Positions 59,917-64,000 of a DNA stretch of 64,000 nt are shown here, one piece after another. Numbering within the stretch: the stretch's first letter is position 1; every line of letters starts with the position of its first letter. The notes below the pieces were generated by a model. The model saw only the letters and a program-made list of their open reading frames with translations. It did not search any database and had not been told where the DNA came from. Both the position numbers and the translations under genes were made by a program. The stretch comes from Bartonella doshiae NCTC 12862 = ATCC 700133 (GTDB lineage: Bacteria; Pseudomonadota; Alphaproteobacteria; Rhizobiales; Rhizobiaceae), in contig NZ_JH725094.1 in the NCBI RefSeq assembly GCF_000278155.1, forward strand, positions 251,765-315,764, given 5' to 3'.

Positions 59917-61290
59917 TTATGCTCTGTAAGTCACAGCCTTAACAGCTTCGACAATTTCAGCAATGTTGGGCAAAGCCAACTTTTCAAGATTGGCAGCATA
60001 AGGCATCGGAACGTCTTTACCAGAAATCGTGGCAACTGGAGCATCAAGATAGTCAAAAGCCTGCTGCATAACACGTGTTGCTATTTCAGTTCCCACTGAC
60101 GACTGAGGATATCCCTCTTCAATTGTTACCAAACGACCTGTTTTTTTAACTGAAGAAACAATTGTTGGAAGATCCATCGGACGAATAGTCCGCAAATCAA
60201 TCAACTCAACATCAATACCAAATTTTTCAATTTCTGGCAGCGCTTGAACCGCATAATGCATCCCAATGCCACACGCAACAATTGTAACGTCTTGCCCAGA
60301 TTTATGAATCCGTGCTTTCCCAATAGGTAAAACAAAATCATCTATTTGAGGAACATCAAATTGATGGCCATACAAAATCTCGTTTTCAAGAAAAATAACA
60401 GGATTATCATCACGAATAGCAGCTTTTAGCAAACCTTTTGCATCTGCAGCACTATACGGCATAACAACTTTAAGCCCTGGCACATGACCATACCAAGCAG
60501 CATAACACTGAGAGTGCTGAGCACCAACACGCGCAGCCGCACCATTGGGACCACGAAAAACCATAGGAGCAGTCATTTGTCCACCAGACATATAACGCGT
60601 TTTCGCTGCAGAGTTGATAATCTGATCAATTGCCTGCATAGCAAAATTAAATGTCATAAACTCGACAATAGGACGTAACCCTCCAAAAGCAGCACCAACA
60701 GCTAATCCTGCAAAACCATGTTCTGTAATTGGTGTATCAATAACTCGGCGTGCACCAAATTCTTCCAATAAACCTTGGCTAATCTTATAAGCCCCTTGAT
60801 ATTGCGCAACTTCTTCCCCCAATAAAAATACCATTTCATCACGCCGCATCTCTTCAGCCATTGCCTGATTAAGTGCTTCACGTACCGTTATCGTAACCAT
60901 TTGAGCCCCCGCTGGAATATCGAAATCAGGAGCACTATCAAAAAGAGGAGATGCTGGCACTGAAGGAGAAAAAGAAGAAGATCCGCTTCCAGTTTTTTGA
61001 TGTACATTCAAAGAATCGACAGTCTGTGAAATATCCTCAACAGTTTCACCTTCTTCCAATAACACCCCAATCACAGTGTTAACCTTCACTCCTTCAGAAC
61101 CTTCAGACACATAAATTTTACCAAGAGTACCTTCATCGACAGCCTCTACTTCCATCATTGCTTTATCAGTTTCAATCTCAGCAATTACATCACCAGAGCT
61201 AACTTTATCGCCTTCTTTCTTGAGCCATTTAGACAATTTGCCTTCTTCCATCGTTGGTGAAAGCGCCGGCATCAAAATATCAATAGACAT
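59917..61290 (-). CDS. pdhB: Pyruvate dehydrogenase E1 component subunit beta, with lipoyl domain
   Basis: This is the beta chain of heterotetrameric E1. It has an N-terminal lipoyl domain (about residues 1-78, [17 protein letters not shown]), a linker of about 60 residues, and then the E1-beta body ([32 protein letters not shown]). The extra lipoyl domain on E1-beta is typical of Rhizobiales and some other alphaproteobacteria, giving the complex two lipoylated subunit types. It lies between pdhA and pdhC with 16 and 13 bp gaps. Confidence 0.97.
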   Translation of the reverse strand: MSIDILMPALSPTMEEGKLSKWLKKEGDKVSSGDVIAEIETDKAMMEVEAVDEGTLGKIYVSEGSEGVKVNTVIGVLLEEGETVEDISQTVDSLNVHQKTGSGSSSFSPSVPASPLFDSAPDFDIPAGAQMVTITVREALNQAMAEEMRRDEMVFLLGEEVAQYQGAYKISQGLLEEFGARRVIDTPITEHGFAGLAVGAAFGGLRPIVEFMTFNFAMQAIDQIINSAAKTRYMSGGQMTAPMVFRGPNGAAARVGAQHSQCYAAWYGHVPGLKVVMPYSAADAKGLLKAAIRDDNPVIFLENEILYGHQFDVPQIDDFVLPIGKARIHKSGQDVTIVACGIGMHYAVQALPEIEKFGIDVELIDLRTIRPMDLPTIVSSVKKTGRLVTIEEGYPQSSVGTEIATRVMQQAFDYLDAPVATISGKDVPMPYAANLEKLALPNIAEIVEAVKAVTYRA

Positions 61291-61306
61291 ACTTGCTCCC
61301 TTCGCA

Positions 61307-62347
61307 TCAAACTAAAACATCAGTATAGAGCTCAGAAGCATCTGGCTCTTGATCACTTTGCGCAAAGTCTGCCGCATCTGCGACAATCGCACGCACTTCT
61401 TTATCAATAGACTTTAAATCATCTTCGCTCGCAAAGCCTTGCTTAAGAAGCCGGTCTTTTACTTGATCAATAGGATCATGCTCTTCTTTTATCTTCTGGA
61501 CCTCTTCCTTTGAGCGATACTTTGCTGGATCAGACATAGAGTGACCACGATAGCGATAAGTCTGCATATCAAGAATGATAGGACCTTTGCCCGAACGCGC
61601 CCAAGAAATTGCTTCATCAGCAGCTCCTTTTACTTCTCGAACATCCATGCCATTAACAATTATACCTGGAATTTCAAAAGAAAGGCCACGACGAGAAAAA
61701 TCTGTCTCTGCTGATGCACGTACAACTGAGGTTCCCATAGCATATTGATTATTTTCAATAATATAAACAACAGGTAGCTTCCAAAGTGAAGCCATATTAA
61801 AACTTTCGTAAACCTGCCCCTGATTTGCAGCACCATCACCAAAATAAACCAACGTCACATTATCTTTACCAAGATACTGATTCGAAAATGCCAAGCCTGA
61901 ACCAATCGGAACTTGAGCACCAACAATACCATGTCCCCCATAAAAATTTTTTTCTTTAGAAAACATGTGCATCGATCCACCCTTCCCCTTAGAAAAGCCA
62001 CCTCGACGCCCTGTTAATTCTGCCATAACACCACGTGGACTCATTCCAACCGCCAACATATGGCCATGATCACGATAAGACGTGATAACTTGATCCCCTT
62101 CTTTTGATGCCTTCAGCGTTCCAATAACAACAGCTTCTTGACCAATATAAAGATGGCAAAAACCACCAATAAGCCCCATCCCATAAAGCTGACCTGCTTT
62201 TTCTTCAAAACGACGAATTAAAAGCATCTCGCGATAAACACCAATCTCTTCTTCTTTCGTGAAACTAGCTCTTTGTGCTCTCTTTGTGGTATTTGATAAT
62301 GCTGTATGCACTACCGACGCAGAATTTTTTTTAGACCGTTCTGCCAT
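61307..62347 (-). CDS. pdhA: Pyruvate dehydrogenase E1 component subunit alpha
   Basis: E1-alpha binds thiamine diphosphate and carries out decarboxylation of pyruvate with E1-beta. The protein has 346 residues. The N-terminal [20 protein letters not shown] and the TDP motif beginning [17 protein letters not shown] and ending in the IENNQYAMG turn are intact, as is the phosphorylation-loop-like [13 protein letters not shown]. It heads pdhA-pdhB-pdhC. The gap to ftsB (128 bp) contains an AT-rich stretch that could hold the operon promoter. Confidence 0.97.
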   Translation of the reverse strand: MAERSKKNSASVVHTALSNTTKRAQRASFTKEEEIGVYREMLLIRRFEEKAGQLYGMGLIGGFCHLYIGQEAVVIGTLKASKEGDQVITSYRDHGHMLAVGMSPRGVMAELTGRRGGFSKGKGGSMHMFSKEKNFYGGHGIVGAQVPIGSGLAFSNQYLGKDNVTLVYFGDGAANQGQVYESFNMASLWKLPVVYIIENNQYAMGTSVVRASAETDFSRRGLSFEIPGIIVNGMDVREVKGAADEAISWARSGKGPIILDMQTYRYRGHSMSDPAKYRSKEEVQKIKEEHDPIDQVKDRLLKQGFASEDDLKSIDKEVRAIVADAADFAQSDQEPDASELYTDVLV

Positions 62348-62475
62348 AATAAACTCCCTGTTATGATTATTTAGAAATAACCTTTACGAACAAAAGTTAC
62401 AAGCATTATCAATCAGCGCAAATAATATCATAGGCAATTGTTTTAAAATATTTTTTTTAATTACGTGACTTATAA

Positions 62476-62805
62476 TTAATTTTTAATATCGCTGAAAGGA
62501 GTTAAAATTGTCAATTCATTTGGCTTGGAAACGTTTAAATTTTTCCGAGCATATTCATCCAACATATCCTTTTCAATATGCCCATTACGTAAAAGAGAAA
62601 TACGTTTTTCAATAGATATCCGCTCAGCTTCTACGTTATGAAGTTCCTCTTCTAATTCTATAATATGTTGATTAACTTCACTGCGTGAATACAACCCATA
62701 TGAACCATGATAAATATGATAACTGAAATAGCTTAGAACTCCCACAGTCATAAGTGGGAGTACAAAACGTATTTTAATTGATCTGCGTTTCTGTTTTGTC
62801 CACAT
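62476..62805 (-). CDS. ftsB: FtsB-like septum formation protein
   Basis: FtsB/DivIC-type proteins are bitopic components of the divisome that bridge to FtsL and FtsQ. The 109-residue protein has a short basic cytoplasmic head, one membrane span (about residues 14-32), then a coiled coil (QHIIELEEELHNVEAERIS). It ends in the DEYARKNLNVSKPNE region typical of this family. It is the usual neighbour of pdhA and eno in Rhizobiales. Start ATG 62805. Confidence 0.87.
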   Translation of the reverse strand: MWTKQKRRSIKIRFVLPLMTVGVLSYFSYHIYHGSYGLYSRSEVNQHIIELEEELHNVEAERISIEKRISLLRNGHIEKDMLDEYARKNLNVSKPNELTILTPFSDIKN

Positions 62806-62984
62806 AAAATCGCACAGTTTTCATAGCATATTTTTTTTAATGTCTGCCCCAACTATGCATAATTTTTATTAATACCTTATTACTAAATCCATATACACAA
62901 AAAATTTGTTGTTACACGCTGGATACTCCTGCCACAACAAAGACATGCGACATTGCCTATTTATATCACAATATTTAGTATTTC

Positions 62985-63389
62985 CTAATTTGTAACTTTA
63001 TGCCCATCTTTGTCAGTAAAATTCCCTGTTAAAATGAGTATAAAATCAATAATGGACCAAATCCCTGTAATAAATAATCCAAATAATGATATAGATAAAA
63101 TAAGCATTAAAGCACCAGTCCAAACTTTACCAACCATAAAGCGATGAACTCCAAATATACCAGCAAACCAACAAATGAATGCAATCATTACTTTTTTGTG
63201 CCCTGAATCCTGTTTTAACAGCGGAAAAACCGAATTTATAACACCATCTTCACACACAAAATCAACATGATCACCCACTTTTGGTGGTTTTTTTCCTAAC
63301 CAGTCCCAAGTCGCAAATTGGTAACGCTTACAATCATCACCTGAAACAAGATAAGTCCCTTGATCCTGACTAATAATCACACCTCTCAT
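62985..63389 (-). CDS. TM2 domain membrane protein
   Basis: The ATG at 63389 (134 residues) follows AGGTGG; a GTG three codons upstream lies within that site. The N-terminal half (about 1-65) is a soluble beta-rich domain with KPPKVGDHVDFVCEDG. The C-terminal half is a TM2 domain: two membrane helices joined by a short turn, with GIFGVHRFMVGKVWTGALM and GIWSIIDFILILTGNF. TM2 proteins are widespread and mostly uncharacterised. It sits between eno and ftsB, a position where relatives often have no gene, so it may be a lineage-specific insertion. Confidence 0.85.
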   Translation of the reverse strand: MRGVIISQDQGTYLVSGDDCKRYQFATWDWLGKKPPKVGDHVDFVCEDGVINSVFPLLKQDSGHKKVMIAFICWFAGIFGVHRFMVGKVWTGALMLILSISLFGLFITGIWSIIDFILILTGNFTDKDGHKVTN

Positions 63390-63506
63390 CTTTACCACCT
63401 ATAAAACTGCTGCTTACATGCCATTGATAAAACAGTTGAATCTAACAATCACATTCAAATGGCACCAGAATCTTAAAGAAAAACTGATATCCTATGCCTA
63501 TAAAAA

Positions 63507-64000
<494 letters not shown>

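Noticed and set aside
59566-60099. 177-codon open frame on the plus strand across pdhC/pdhB
   Set aside because: It runs opposite to two clear pdh genes, is serine/threonine/proline-rich as expected for the complement of a lipoyl domain and linker, and has no start signal.

Overview
The window is a stretch of AT-rich alphaproteobacterial chromosome. Gene content and order point to the order Rhizobiales (Hyphomicrobiales), and most likely to the genus Bartonella. Indicators are the rhizobial-type iron regulator RirA, the NDUFA12, DUF2155 and EipB proteins, an E1-beta pyruvate dehydrogenase subunit with its own lipoyl domain, the fused IspDF enzyme, the NtrYX-TrkA set, and unusually long decayed intergenic gaps. 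The species is not assigned. Almost everything is conserved housekeeping: no prophage, IS element, CRISPR array, secretion system or toxin locus is visible.

Layout. (1) 1-8.6 kb, minus strand: rpsB, tsf, pyrH, frr, a decayed uppS, cdsA, rseP, bamA (cut by the window edge), linking translation, UMP supply, phospholipid synthesis and outer-membrane assembly. (2) 8.7-19 kb: envelope protein EipB, RidA, a HIT protein, ClpA/ClpS, a SPOR-tailed D,D-carboxypeptidase, a small unknown protein, L-serine dehydratase, a nitroreductase and a MerR regulator. (3) 19.1-33.4 kb, minus strand: tRNA-Tyr, tRNA-Gly, tuf, tRNA-Trp, secE, nusG, rplK, rplA, rplJ, rplL, rpoB, rpoC, with a good promoter at its head, an attenuator-like hairpin before rpoB and a terminator after rpoC. 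(4) 33.5-41.2 kb: rlmB, a rhomboid protease, DUF2155, NDUFA12, gatB, tig, tRNA-Leu and trmFO. (5) 41.8-47 kb, minus strand: hupB, lon, clpX, clpP, the classic proteolysis cluster. (6) 47-47.96 kb: a 0.9 kb graveyard with a translationally coupled but broken gene pair. (7) 48-53 kb, minus strand: trkA, ntrX, ntrY, a potassium and redox/nitrogen-type two-component locus. (8) 53.1-55.3 kb, plus strand: rirA, ispDF, pncC. (9) 55.4-64 kb, minus strand: eno (partial), a TM2 protein, ftsB, pdhA, pdhB, pdhC, lpdA, lipA, coq10, i.e. the end of glycolysis, pyruvate dehydrogenase, lipoate synthesis and ubiquinone function.

The most notable observations are reductive. The uppS gene expected between frr and cdsA is present only as scattered, stop-interrupted motifs. 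ispDF has no ATG, GTG or TTG start that keeps its nucleotide-binding loop and appears to begin at ATT. The dusB-ntrB-ntrC block expected beside ntrYX is missing, with rirA in its place. A two-gene membrane locus between clpP and trkA is broken at a run of seven A. I did not find a convincing new multi-gene system here. The candidates worth checking are the uppS loss, the ispDF start and the A7-broken pair.
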